DNA of 33,912 nucleotides from an uncultured Dialister sp. (GTDB taxonomy: Bacteria; Bacillota; Negativicutes; Veillonellales; Dialisteraceae). Every line of letters begins with the position of its first letter. The stretch's first letter is position 1. Position numbers and translations under genes: made by a program. This document shows positions 24,385 to 32,104 of the stretch, piece by piece. The stretch spans positions 1 through 33,912 of the forward strand of contig CAKQBK010000021.1 in the NCBI GenBank assembly GCA_934216155.1, read 5' to 3'. The notes below the pieces were generated by a model. The model saw only the letters and a program-made list of their open reading frames with translations, was not told the DNA's origin and made no database searches.

Positions 24385-24612
24385 CTTAGGGGCGCACAAC
24401 TTATATAGCGCCCCAATACCCCTTTTTATAGAGTAGGCAGTTAGCGGTTAGCAGTAGGCCGTATTTTACCGCTGACTGCCTACTGCCAACTGCCTACGAA
24501 AACGGCGAGCATATAGAAACGGACTCTGCATTATATGAAATAAGTCGTCTAAAAGTAATTCGATGCGCTCGCCGGCCATCACTCCTCACTCCTAACTCCT
24601 AATTCCTCACTA
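24385..24612. repeat. GC hairpin, R8 heptamers, R7 hairpin and R3 heptamers
   Basis: ggggcgc...gcgcccc (24389-24415); inverted R8 arrays (24432-24497); R7 hairpin 24503-24575 (cggcgagc...gctcgccgg); inverted R3 heptamers (cactcct/cactcct/aactcct/aattcct). They end five bases before the ribosome-binding site of the PilO-like gene. The same order precedes pfkA. Confidence 0.7.
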
Positions 24613-24628
24613 AAAAAGGAGGGTTCCT

Positions 24629-25195
24629 ATGAACGAAGATACTACGGTCTGGTATAACGACAAGAAGTATGTACCGTATTATTTCATAGGAGCTCTTTTT
24701 TTCTTTCTGTTGGGGGCCTATTTCTTTTGGGGCGGCTTGGCGCAGAAGAAGGAGGTTTTGCATCTCCAAATGGAGCAGGATATGCTTCGTGCCTATGAGG
24801 CCCAGCCGATACGGCGGGAAAAGAAGGATTTCCTGGTGCAGGCATTTCCTTCTAAGAAACAGAATGAATATGTGTCTCTTCTGGAAAGTGTGGGGCTTTC
24901 TGTGAAGGATGTGACCGAAGAGACGGGTAAGAAAAATGAATGGGGCGATTTTCATAAAATTTTTATTTCTGGAACCGGGAGTTTCTCACAAATTTTATCT
25001 GGTTTTGATATAATAAAAAGTGAAGAAAGATGGAACGCAGTCAACCTGAAGGAAATGAAACGAAGTGAGGAGGGCCTTGCTTTTGAGATGGAGATTGTGA
25101 CGTTCCAGTACCGAGGTATGTATGAAAAAGAGAAATATCGTCCTGATCGGTCCGATGGGGACAGGGAAGAGCCGCGCCGCGAAAATTCTCGCTGA
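24629..25195 (+). CDS. PilO/GspM-like membrane protein
   Basis: A 188-aa bitopic inner-membrane protein: short cytoplasmic start, one membrane segment (YFIGALFFFLLGAYFFW), a helical linker (KKEVLHLQMEQDMLRAYEAQ) and a small alpha/beta domain ending in FEMEIVTFQYRG. This order matches PilO-type assembly proteins of type IV pili and competence pseudopili. No other pilus gene is in the window, so the assignment is structural inference. ATG 24629 follows ggaggg. The last 24 codons overlap the next gene by 74 bases in another frame; the tail (RPDRSDGDREEPRRENSR) is low-complexity and looks like read-through of the kinase P-loop sequence. Translational coupling is likely. Confidence 0.65.
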   Translation: MNEDTTVWYNDKKYVPYYFIGALFFFLLGAYFFWGGLAQKKEVLHLQMEQDMLRAYEAQPIRREKKDFLVQAFPSKKQNEYVSLLESVGLSVKDVTEETGKKNEWGDFHKIFISGTGSFSQILSGFDIIKSEERWNAVNLKEMKRSEEGLAFEMEIVTFQYRGMYEKEKYRPDRSDGDREEPRRENSR

Positions 25196-25670
25196 TGGAT
25201 TGGAGTGGCAGCTGGCGGATACGGATCGCATGATAGAACGGGACACGGGAATGAAAATTGCAGACTTTTATAGAGACGCTGGCCCTGAAGCGTTTGCGGA
25301 AAAGGAAATGAATTTAATCAACCGGGTGCGGTATTACCATGAAGCAGTCATTGCTATGGGAGGCAATTATCCCATGACAGATGAAAAATTTCAGCTTCTG
25401 GCAGAACACGGCGTCATGGTGCTGCTCTACGCCAAACCCTTTCGCCTGGCCGAACGGGTGCGTCGCCGCATAGGGAAACGGCCCACCATGGATTATTCTG
25501 ACGTGGATGGGTACGTGCGGCAAATGCTTCGCAAATGGGCGAAATGGCGCGACCGGGTGGACGTGGTGATCAATACCACCAATTGCCATCCGGAACAGAC
25601 AGCACTTCTCATTGCCAGATACCTGGACCAGCACCATGTGGAATTTGTGGAACGAAGAATCATGAAGTGA
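25122..25670 (+). CDS. aroK: Shikimate kinase-like protein with altered site
   Basis: A 182-aa P-loop kinase matching shikimate kinase in length and order: Walker A GPMGTGKS (10-17), DTD (33-35), lid KRPTM (119-123) and LRKWAKWRDR (Arg137 region). Two substrate-binding signatures are changed: the usual FR..E is FAEKE (58-62), lacking the shikimate-binding Arg, and the GGG loop reads GGN (80-82). It may be a diverged AroK or have another small substrate. The start ATG at 25122 lies inside the PilO-like gene with a weak ggt upstream, suggesting coupled translation. In related bacteria aroK often follows pilus genes (general knowledge, not verified here). Followed by heptamer repeats and parS. 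Confidence 0.75.
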   Translation: MKKRNIVLIGPMGTGKSRAAKILADGLEWQLADTDRMIERDTGMKIADFYRDAGPEAFAEKEMNLINRVRYYHEAVIAMGGNYPMTDEKFQLLAEHGVMVLLYAKPFRLAERVRRRIGKRPTMDYSDVDGYVRQMLRKWAKWRDRVDVVINTTNCHPEQTALLIARYLDQHHVEFVERRIMK

Positions 25671-25679
25671 GGGATTAGG

Positions 25680-26098
25680 AATTAGGGCCGGTGTCCGATG
25701 GCGATATGTTTCACGTGAAACTTGTAGTTAGTGAGGAGTTAGAAATTAGGAGTGAGGAGTGGTATTGGTCCCATAACGGATTGTCATACCGTTAGTGTTT
25801 TATACCGCTAGAGCTGCCCCCTCAGCCTTCGGCAGCTCCCCCGACAGGGGAGCCGAGACAGCGGTGTAAACTTACTTAGGGGCGCACAAAATTTGGAAGC
25901 GCCCCAATACCCTTTTTTACAAAGTAGGCAGTTAGCAGTAGGCGGTAGGCAGAAACTGCAAACTGCTTACCGCCTACTGCCTACCCAAATCGGCGAGCAT
26001 ATAGAAAAGTATAATGAGCCATGTGATGCTATCCATATAAGAGTAATATGGGGCGCTCGCCGGCCATCACTCCTCACTCCTAATTTCTCACTCCTAAC
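25680..26098. repeat. parS, R6, R8, R7 and R3 spacer before pfkA
   Basis: parS 25707-25722 (15 of 16); R6 25813-25860 without MITE; hairpin ggggcgc...gcgcccc (25880-25906); R8 inverted heptamers 25924-25985; R7 25991-26063; R3 inverted heptamers 26066-26098. Layout matches 23978-24612 except for the absent MITE, so the two spacers are paralogous. Confidence 0.72.
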
Positions 26099-26128
26099 TT
26101 GAACGAAAGTGATCGAGAGGAGGATCAT

Positions 26129-27124
26129 ATGAAACGATTGGCTGTACTAACTAGCGGCGGTGATGCGCCGGGGATGAATGCGGCGGTGCGGGCGGTTGTG
26201 CGTATCGCGCTGTCTATGGGTTGTGAAATCTATGGCATTTATCGAGGATATCAAGGGGTACTGGATAATGACATGATGCCCATGACCTCTTCGTCTGTGA
26301 GCGGCATCATTCTCCACGGCGGCACCATGCTGAAAACCGCTCGTTGCAAAGCTTTTTTTGAAAGGGAAAATCAGGAAAAAGCAGCGCAGATTTTAAAAGA
26401 CCGGGGCATCGATGGTCTGGTGGTGGTTGGCGGCGATGGATCTATTCAAGGGGCAGAAGTGCTTTCCCACTTGGGGATTCCTACGGTGACACTGCCGGGC
26501 ACCATCGATAACGATATGCATGGTACCGACGAAACCATCGGTCATGATACGGCAGTCAACGTGGTGGTTTCTGCCGTGAGCCGCATCCGCGATAGCGCAT
26601 CGGCCCACGAACGGGCAGCCATCGTAGAAGTGATGGGCCGCTTTGCGGGACATATTGCCCTTGATGCAGGTTTGGCTTGCGGAGCGGAATACATTCTGGT
26701 GCCGGAAGTTCCTTTCAGCCGAGAAAAATTGGCAAGAAGCCTGATGGGACAAATGAAAGCAGGCCGGACCAATAGCATCATCATCTGCGCCGAAGGGGCT
26801 GACCATGGACACGCCTTGGGCGATTGGCTTAGCGAACGGACCGGTATCGATATTTGCACCACCACCTTGGGATTCATCCAGCGAGGCGGACAACCTACCG
26901 CAAGAGATTGTCAGCTGGGATCCATTCTGGGCGCAGCGGCCGTGAAGGCATTGCTGGATGGAAACATAAATGCACTGGTGGGCATGCAAAAAGGTAGCGT
27001 TCGCGTAATTTCTTATGAAGAAGCGAAAAAAGAAAAAGAACCATTCCAGCGGGGACTCTATGACCTCTCCGTCATGCTGGGAGCTGCACAGACCGATGGG
27101 ACCATCGAAGAAAGCGGACTTTGA
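26129..27124 (+). CDS. pfkA: 6-phosphofructokinase
   Basis: A 331-aa ATP-dependent phosphofructokinase, the committing step of glycolysis, cytoplasmic tetramer. Signatures: LTSGGDAPGMN (7-17), VVGGDGSIQGA, the catalytic loop PGTIDNDMHGTDETIGHDTA, EVMGRFAGHIAL, and the C-terminal LGFIQRGGQPTA. GGDGS with Gly after Asp marks the ATP- rather than pyrophosphate-dependent type. Start at ATG 26129 with gaggagg 6-7 bases upstream; the frame extends to 26099 but without a ribosome-binding site. Monocistronic and followed by an R3-type terminator. Pyruvate kinase, a frequent partner, is not adjacent. Confidence 0.95.
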   Translation: MKRLAVLTSGGDAPGMNAAVRAVVRIALSMGCEIYGIYRGYQGVLDNDMMPMTSSSVSGIILHGGTMLKTARCKAFFERENQEKAAQILKDRGIDGLVVVGGDGSIQGAEVLSHLGIPTVTLPGTIDNDMHGTDETIGHDTAVNVVVSAVSRIRDSASAHERAAIVEVMGRFAGHIALDAGLACGAEYILVPEVPFSREKLARSLMGQMKAGRTNSIIICAEGADHGHALGDWLSERTGIDICTTTLGFIQRGGQPTARDCQLGSILGAAAVKALLDGNINALVGMQKGSVRVISYEEAKKEKEPFQRGLYDLSVMLGAAQTDGTIEESGL

Positions 27125-27167
27125 AAAGCAATGAGGAATTAGGAATGAGAAATGAGGAATGAAAGTA

Positions 27168-27200
27168 GCGGCGCACAGCTTATGAAGCGCCGCCTTTTTT
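27168..27200 (+). terminator. Intrinsic terminator of pfkA (R3 type)
   Basis: GCGGCGC (27168-27174) pairs with GCGCCGC (27187-27193) followed by C and six T. Preceded by heptamers atgagga/attagga/atgagaa that begin eight bases after the stop. Confidence 0.82.
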
Positions 27201-27204
27201 ATGC

Positions 27205-27600
27205 CTTCCCCATGAGGGAAGGTTTCTCAGGTTGCTCAGGATTCTTAAGTTTCTCAGGTTCCCCGAATGAGATGAAAACGCTAGCGTTTATTGGCATATT
27301 CGAGAAACGTGAGAGACCTTAGCAACTTGAGAAACCTGAGTAACCTATGATCTCTAGCGTTTACCCTCTTCCTTTGGAAGGGGGGCAGGGGGGATAGCTC
27401 GCACTAGCGGTATAAATGGAATGAGATATATAGTGGTATAGGCGTTCTGCGAAGGCGGCTAGTCGGGAGCTCTTCTTCATCGGCCTATCCCCGGCTCGCA
27501 AGCGAGCCTGCCCCTTCCTGAGGAAGGGGCTCTTTTTATGTTTCACGTGAAACAGGGGAGTAGGCAGAAAGCTGCGAACCGTCTACTGCAAACGGCCAAT
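27205..27600. repeat. R1 core, R5 repeat, parS and R8 heptamers
   Basis: Bases 27220-27352 are an R1 core with changed centre (aaacgctagcgttta) and no terminal repeats. Bases 27361-27536 are a complete R5 (ctcttcctttggaaggggg ... ccttcctgaggaaggggctc). An exact parS lies at 27539-27554. Bases 27556-27598 are R8 units. No gene. Confidence 0.68.
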
Positions 27601-27612
27601 TAAAATATTTCC

Positions 27613-27641
27613 TTGACATACCTGGCACTCATGCTTAGCAT
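27613..27641 (+). promoter_or_regulatory. Sigma-A type promoter of the lipoprotein gene
   Basis: Consensus -35 TTGACA (27613-27618), 17-base spacer, -10 TAGCAT (27636-27641), 28 bases before the start codon, so the leader is about 20 nt. Confidence 0.72.
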
Positions 27642-27668
27642 ACAAAGAAGAGAGGGACAGGAGGAACT

Positions 27669-28136
27669 ATGACCATTGATAAAAACAATTTCTATATAGC
27701 CCTATGGGGGCTATTTCTTTGTGTGATTTTATTTCTTACTGGCTGCGGAAAAGAATCTCAAGAAATCGTAGCGTGCAAAGCGGAGACCGGTGAGACCATC
27801 CAGGCGGTGCTGGACACGAAGGATGATTTCCATATGAAGTACACCTCTGGGGTGCTCATGGTGTACCAGAAAAAGAAATTAATGATGCAAATCGCTTTTC
27901 TGGATGACAAGCAGCGGCAGGCCCAGGTGGATCATATGCAGGAAGGAAATATGAGCCGTGTGCTGAAAGAAGATGGGAAACGAATTTCCTATGAACGAAC
28001 CGATGCGCAGGGGCTGGTGAATTATTTCATCTTCCCGGTGGGAGAAAAAACCTACGCCTACGGGGCGACCTACTTGCCAGAAGAAGCGGCGGAATCAGTG
28101 CTGCAGCGGATGAAGTGGCAGGCGGTGAAGAAATAA
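27669..28136 (+). CDS. Putative lipoprotein, 155 aa
   Basis: Exported lipid-anchored protein of unknown function. The N-terminus has a membrane segment (IALWGLFLCVILFL) and lipobox LTGC (Cys26). The mature part is hydrophilic and probably beta-rich (HMKYTSGVLMVYQKKKLMMQ), with a DUF4939/YehR-like feel that I cannot confirm. Start ATG 27669 with a near-perfect ribosome-binding site (aggagg, 6 bases). Own consensus promoter just upstream. R3 heptamers begin about 11 bases after the stop codon, followed by a ggggcgc...gcgcccc hairpin and parS. Confidence 0.75.
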   Translation: MTIDKNNFYIALWGLFLCVILFLTGCGKESQEIVACKAETGETIQAVLDTKDDFHMKYTSGVLMVYQKKKLMMQIAFLDDKQRQAQVDHMQEGNMSRVLKEDGKRISYERTDAQGLVNYFIFPVGEKTYAYGATYLPEEAAESVLQRMKWQAVKK

Positions 28137-28143
28137 TCGATAA

Positions 28144-28352
28144 AAGTTAGGAGTGAGGAGTTAGGAGTGAAGGAAGGGGCGCACAATTTATAAAGCGCCC
28201 CAATACCCCCTTCTTTTATATAATGTTTCACGTGAAACAGAAATCGGCGAGCATATAGAAAAGGACTCTGTATGGCATGAAATTATCCGTATAAGAGCAA
28301 TTCGAGGCACTCGCCGCCACCACTCCTCACTCCTAATTCCTCACTCCTAACT
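28144..28352. repeat. R3 spacer with parS and R7 hairpin
   Basis: Heptamers gttagga/gtgagga; GGGGCGC...GCGCCCC (28176-28201); exact parS 28224-28239; R7 hairpin 28245-28316; inverted heptamers cactcct/aattcct up to the DUF523 ribosome-binding site. The hairpin with following ccccc and tttt may end the lipoprotein transcript. Confidence 0.72.
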
Positions 28353-28369
28353 AAAAAATGGAGGGTTTC

Positions 28370-28813
28370 ATGAAAAAGATCATAGTTAGTGCTTGTTTGC
28401 TCGGGCGAAATTGCAAGTACAGCGGTGGAAATAATAGAAATGAGACGGTGATCGCCTATTTGAAAGACAAAGAATACATCCCGGTGTGCCCCGAAGTGGA
28501 AGCGGGCATGCCGGTTCCCCGGCCTCCGGTGGAGATACGGGATGGAAAAGTGATTTCCATCGAAGGGAAAGATTTGGACCAGGTCTATCGGAAGGGCGTC
28601 CAAAAGGTGATGAAAGCTATTTCCAAAGAAGAAATAGGTCTTGCCATCTTGAAAGCTAAAAGTCCCACCTGCGGTGTCCACGAAATCTACGACGGCACTT
28701 TCACAGGGAAGAAAATCCCCGGTCGGGGCATTTTGGCGGAAGTGTTGGCGGAAAAGGGAATTGCGATTTGCGATGAGAAAGATATCGAAAAGCAGTTAGA
28801 AGTTAGAAGTTAG
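28370..28813 (+). CDS. DUF523 family protein
   Basis: A 147-aa protein of the DUF523 (YbbK) family. Marks: IIVSACLLGRNCKYSGGNN at the start, IPVCPEVEAGMPVPRPPVEI and KAKSPTCGVHEIYDGTF; conserved cysteines in SACLLG..C, CPE and SPTCG suggest metal or thiol chemistry. Function is not established in the family. Start at ATG 28370 with ggaggg immediately upstream; the ATG at 28358 overlaps that Shine-Dalgarno. The last residues (KQLEVRS) are encoded by R3 heptamers (agttaga/agttaga), so the protein's tail and stop have been replaced or added by the repeat. Confidence 0.88.
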   Translation: MKKIIVSACLLGRNCKYSGGNNRNETVIAYLKDKEYIPVCPEVEAGMPVPRPPVEIRDGKVISIEGKDLDQVYRKGVQKVMKAISKEEIGLAILKAKSPTCGVHEIYDGTFTGKKIPGRGILAEVLAEKGIAICDEKDIEKQLEVRS

Positions 28814-29012
28814 AAGTGAGAAATGGTGGAGGCGGCGCATAAAATTTAGAAGCGCCGCATTATAATTTGTTGATGACTGGGAATTAGTGGCTAGGCCCTA
28901 GGGATTAGGCATGTTTCACGTGAAACATTTTTATAAAAGGGGATTGGGGCACTTCTAAATTTTGTGCGCCCCTTCCACCATTACGCACTACGCACTACGC
29001 ATTACGCGCTTA
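28799..29012. repeat. R3 palindromic spacer with parS
   Basis: Heptamers agttaga (overlapping the DUF523 stop); GGCGGCGC...GCGCCGC (28831-28858); ctaggccctaggga (about 28890); exact parS 28912-28927; aaaaggggattggggcac...gtgcgcccc; then heptamers of a different sequence (attacgc/actacgc/actacgc/attacgc, 28980-29007). Confidence 0.72.
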
Positions 29013-29034
29013 AAACAAGAAGGAGTGAAGATCT

Positions 29035-29925
29035 ATGATACTAGGCGGTATCGAAGCGGGTGGTACGAAAATCATCTGCGGTGTGGCAGAGGTGGAAAAG
29101 GGAGAGGTGAAGATTCTCCATCAGGTGAAATTTCCTACCACCACTGCAGCGGAAGTAATACCGGAAGCGATTTCCTATTTCCAAAAGTATCCCATTGAAG
29201 CCTTGGGCATTGCGTCCTTTGGGCCTGTGGATTTACACAAAGATTCGCCCACTTACGGATACATTAAAGCCACACCGAAGGAAGGTTGGCAAAATGTGGA
29301 TTTGGTGCATCCCTTTGAAAAGGCCTTGTCCATCCCGGTGGCCTTTGACACCGATGTGAACGGCGCTGCTTTGGGCGAAGCCATCTATGGGGCGGGGAAA
29401 GGCTGCTCTGTGGTGACCTACATGACCGTTGGTACGGGCATCGGCGTGGGCACTTACGTGGAAGGAAAATTACTCCACGGCCTGGTGCATCCCGAAGCAG
29501 GGCACATGCAACTGGTCCGTCATCCGAAAGACACCTATCAGGGCCATTGTCCCTTTCATCCTTATTGCTTAGAAGGCCTCGCCTCTGGTCCCGCCATCGA
29601 AGATCGGTGGGGAGAAAAAGGAGAAAATTTTCGCGACCGGAAAGATGTATGGGACATGGAAGCTTTTTACCTGGCCCAGGGTGTGACCAATCTCATTTAT
29701 TGCTATTCGCCAGAAAAAATCATCCTCGGCGGTGGCGTAATGCATCAAAAAGACCTGTTCCCTCGAATTCGGAAACAGGTGCAGCAGAATTTAAACGGAT
29801 ATATCCAGTCCGATCGATTGGAAAAAGAAATAGACACATACATCGTGCCACCTGCCCTTGGCGACCAGGCCGGATTGGTGGGCGCCGTGGAATTGGGGAA
29901 AAAGCAGTTAGGAGTGAGGAATTAG
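29035..29925 (+). CDS. ROK family sugar kinase (fructokinase type)
   Basis: A 296-aa cytoplasmic ROK kinase. Phosphate-binding GGIEAGGTK (4-12), catalytic Asp107 in FDTDVNGAALGEA, VGTGIGVG (132-139), the zinc-site region EAGHMQL and GHCPFHPYCLEG (His157, Cys172, His175, Cys178) and C-terminal GGGVM. The HCPFH..C form and length match fructokinases such as those of Bacillus, so ATP-dependent phosphorylation of fructose (or mannose) is likely. It would feed fructose-6-phosphate to PfkA, although the two genes are not in an operon. Start ATG 29035 with aaggag upstream. The last residues (KKQLGVRN) derive from R3 heptamers. Confidence 0.88.
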   Translation: MILGGIEAGGTKIICGVAEVEKGEVKILHQVKFPTTTAAEVIPEAISYFQKYPIEALGIASFGPVDLHKDSPTYGYIKATPKEGWQNVDLVHPFEKALSIPVAFDTDVNGAALGEAIYGAGKGCSVVTYMTVGTGIGVGTYVEGKLLHGLVHPEAGHMQLVRHPKDTYQGHCPFHPYCLEGLASGPAIEDRWGEKGENFRDRKDVWDMEAFYLAQGVTNLIYCYSPEKIILGGGVMHQKDLFPRIRKQVQQNLNGYIQSDRLEKEIDTYIVPPALGDQAGLVGAVELGKKQLGVRN

Positions 29926-30003
29926 GAGTGAGGAGTGGCGGAAGGGGCGCATCAAATTATATAGCGCCCCAATACCCCTTTTTATTTTGGTTTCACGTGA
30001 AAC
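29903..30003. repeat. R3 heptamers, GC hairpin and parS after the ROK gene
   Basis: gcagtta/ggagtga/ggaatta/ggagtga units overlapping the stop; GGGGCGC (29944-29950) pairs with GCGCCCC (29964-29970), then aatacccc and T5, a probable terminator; parS 14-mer 29990-30003. Confidence 0.72.
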
Positions 30004-30049
30004 ATGTCACTAGCGGATTTCTCTCTAGCGGGTATCGCCCCCGCCGGGG

Positions 30050-30295
30050 TAATGCTGTTAAGTTAAGGATTTGCGTTGATAGACATGATTCCGCTAGTGG
30101 GGACAGGTTGCTCAAGTTTCTAAGGGTTCTCAGGTTTCTCAGGCTACTTAGGTTTCTCACGTTTCTCGAATGAGCTAATGACGCTAGCGTCTATCGGCAC
30201 ATTCGGAGAACCTGAGCAACCTGAGAAGCCTTAGAAACTTGAGTAACCTGTCACTACTAGCGGAATCATGTCTATCAACGCAAATCCTTAACTTA
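30050..30295. mobile_element. Rearranged R1 element with two identical ends
   Basis: Both ends carry the same arm: taaggatttgcgttgataga at the left and its exact complement at the right, whereas normal copies have two different arms. The right terminal repeat is cut at cttaactta and joined to R6 sequence (ccaccttcccccg). Indicates recombination between opposite-orientation copies. Confidence 0.72.
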
Positions 30296-30419
30296 CCACC
30301 TTCCCCCGAAGGGGGGACTAAAATAAGTGTGAACTTACATACACCTTGATATCTATATAAATGAACCATATAATATAGAAAAATGACTGAGAGTCAATAA
30401 CATGAAAGGGGAGTTATGT

Positions 30420-31130
30420 ATGAATAAAAAATTGATCGCCCTCATGACTGCTGGGGTGTTGGCTATTTCTTGTATGTCTGCCCAGGCAGAAGAAGCACCT
30501 CGTAGAAGTCTCACTGTCTCCGGCAGTGCGGTGGTGACTGCCAAGAGTGACACCGCCACGATCCATCTGTCGGTGGAAACCAGTTCGCCCAATGTGAAGG
30601 CGGCGGTGCGGGAAAATGCAAATACCATGACGGCCGTCAGAAATGCAGTCATTGCGGCTGGCGCCGATGCGTCGAAAATCGAAACCCAGAATTACAGTGT
30701 GTCTCCCCAGAACACTTATGATGATAAGGGACGGGTGAAAAATAAGAAATACAATTGCAACAATTCCATGAACGTGGTGGTTACTCGTTTGGAAAAGACT
30801 GGCGACGTGATGGATGCCGCCGTGGAAGCGGGAGCCAATCGCATTGATTCCATCGATTTTTCTGTAGAAAATACCCAGGTGTACAAAGACCAGGCCCTGA
30901 AAGAAGCCACCGCCGATGCGCTCCGTAAAGCCAATATCATGGCTAGCACCTTGGGGCGTTCTGTGGTGAATGTGATTTCTGTCAGCGAAGACAGCAACAA
31001 TGTGGTGCCCTATCGGTTGATGAAAGTCAGTATGGCCGTTAGAAGCAACGACGAAGCCGCACCGACCCCGCTCGATCCCGGCGAAGCCAAAATGGAAAGC
31101 CATGTGACAGTGGTGTTTGAAATTGGATAA
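30420..31130 (+). CDS. SIMPL domain (DUF541) periplasmic protein
   Basis: A 236-aa exported protein. Signal peptide MNKKLIALMTAGVLAIS with cleavage after AQA. The remainder is one SIMPL/DUF541 domain: RRSLTVSGSAVVTAKSDTA, then IETQNYSVSPQNTYDD, NNSMNVVVTRLEKTGDVMDA and KEATADALRKANIMASTLG, with the usual C-terminal strand HVTVVFEIG. Family members (for example BP26 and YggE) form periplasmic ring assemblies and are linked to stress; their biochemical role is unclear. Start ATG 30420 with ggggag; frame upstream to 30402 lacks a ribosome-binding site. Followed by R3 heptamers two bases after the stop and a terminator. Confidence 0.88.
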   Translation: MNKKLIALMTAGVLAISCMSAQAEEAPRRSLTVSGSAVVTAKSDTATIHLSVETSSPNVKAAVRENANTMTAVRNAVIAAGADASKIETQNYSVSPQNTYDDKGRVKNKKYNCNNSMNVVVTRLEKTGDVMDAAVEAGANRIDSIDFSVENTQVYKDQALKEATADALRKANIMASTLGRSVVNVISVSEDSNNVVPYRLMKVSMAVRSNDEAAPTPLDPGEAKMESHVTVVFEIG

Positions 31131-31132
31131 AA

Positions 31133-31205
31133 GCAGTGAGAAGTTAGAAGTGAGAAGTTAGAAGTGGTGGTGGCGGCGCGTCAAATTAGGAAGCGCCGCC
31201 TTTTT
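31133..31205 (+). terminator. R3 heptamers and terminator of the SIMPL gene
   Basis: gcagtga/gaagtta/gaagtga/gaagtta/gaagtgg (31133-31167), then GGCGGCGC (31172-31179) pairing with GCGCCGCC (31193-31200) and five T. Confidence 0.83.
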
Positions 31206-31240
31206 ATATTAGGAATTAGATTTCAAGGTTGCGATCCTCA

Positions 31241-31450
31241 TGTTTCACGTGAAACGTTTGACTAAAAGGTTATAATTCTACTTCTTACTGTGTCAAACAA
31301 AAACCATGGATTGATAGAGACAAGGTTATAAAGGGTTATAAAAGGTTATGAGGCTTACGTTAGTATCATAACCTAACCTATATAACCTTTGGCTAAGCGG
31401 TATCATTTATATGTGAGTAGCAAGGACATGGCAGAATAATAACCTTATAT
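31241..31450. repeat. R2 palindrome, left parS only
   Basis: parS 31241-31256 (15 of 16), then aaaaggttataattctact. The core aaagggttataaaaggttat faces ataacctaacctatataacc. Right end gcagaataataacct lacks a site. Confidence 0.68.
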
Positions 31451-31456
31451 CCACAC

Positions 31457-31486
31457 AAAAACGGCACTCCAGTCAAGTGCCGTTTT
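31457..31486 (-). terminator. Intrinsic terminator of the nitroreductase gene
   Basis: On the minus strand CGGCACT-tgactgg-AGTGCCG is followed by five T (31461-31457), 13 bases beyond the stop codon of the gene. A-rich bases on the other side make it a typical intrinsic terminator. Confidence 0.85.
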
Positions 31487-31498
31487 CTGCTTCTAAAC

Positions 31499-32074
31499 TT
31501 ATTTCTTAATACAAATATCAGCCAGTGCCCGTTTCGGGACGCAGTAATCTTTATTTTCATCCAGGAAATACTTGATAGCGCCGTCTTCGGGAACGTCTAC
31601 GATGGTGCTCTTGCAGCCCGGATAGCCCAGGGCGATGAGGAGGCGGGGGTTCCAGTTTTCCGGAAGTTCCAAAAGTTCTTTCATTTTAGCAAATTCCACA
31701 GCCCCCAGCATAGCGGAACCGATGCCGTGGGAGTACGCATTTAATGTGATGGTGCGGGCAGAAATACCTACGTCGATGTCGGTCCAGGGATTGCCCCGAC
31801 CGTCTTTGCAGATCAGAACGAACGCTGTAGGCTGTTCATCTTTCTTCGGCGTGCCCAGTTCCGGCGGAAGGGCCCCAGCCCAATGAATCATAGGCTGCAT
31901 TTGCGCTACCAGATCTTTGTCTTTCACCAGTACATAGCGCAGCACCTGGCTATTCATAGCACTGTTGGCAATGCGGACATTGTCCATCAATTCGTCCAAA
32001 ATTTCTGCCGGAATCGATTCCTGGGTGAAGCGGCGATAGGTCCGGCAACCGGTGCATAGTGTGTTGAAGTCCAT
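31499..32074 (-). CDS. Nitroreductase family flavoprotein
   Basis: A 191-aa FMN-dependent NAD(P)H oxidoreductase, cytoplasmic dimer. Marks: CRTYRRFTQESIPAEILDEL at the N-terminus (Arg-rich FMN phosphate site), IANSAMNSQVLRYVLVKD, the central DIDVGISARTITLNAYSHGIGSAM-type helix that packs on the flavin, and LIALGYPGC. Two cysteines near the start (CTGC, 7-10) are unusual and may be redox-active. Substrate cannot be told. Start at ATG 32074 with aaaggag 11 bases upstream. R3 heptamers precede it on the minus strand. RidA lies upstream on the same strand, separated by 440 bases of repeats. Confidence 0.87.
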   Translation of the reverse strand: MDFNTLCTGCRTYRRFTQESIPAEILDELMDNVRIANSAMNSQVLRYVLVKDKDLVAQMQPMIHWAGALPPELGTPKKDEQPTAFVLICKDGRGNPWTDIDVGISARTITLNAYSHGIGSAMLGAVEFAKMKELLELPENWNPRLLIALGYPGCKSTIVDVPEDGAIKYFLDENKDYCVPKRALADICIKK

Positions 32075-32104
32075 AGGTATCAGTTCTCCTTTGTAAGTAT
32101 TGAA

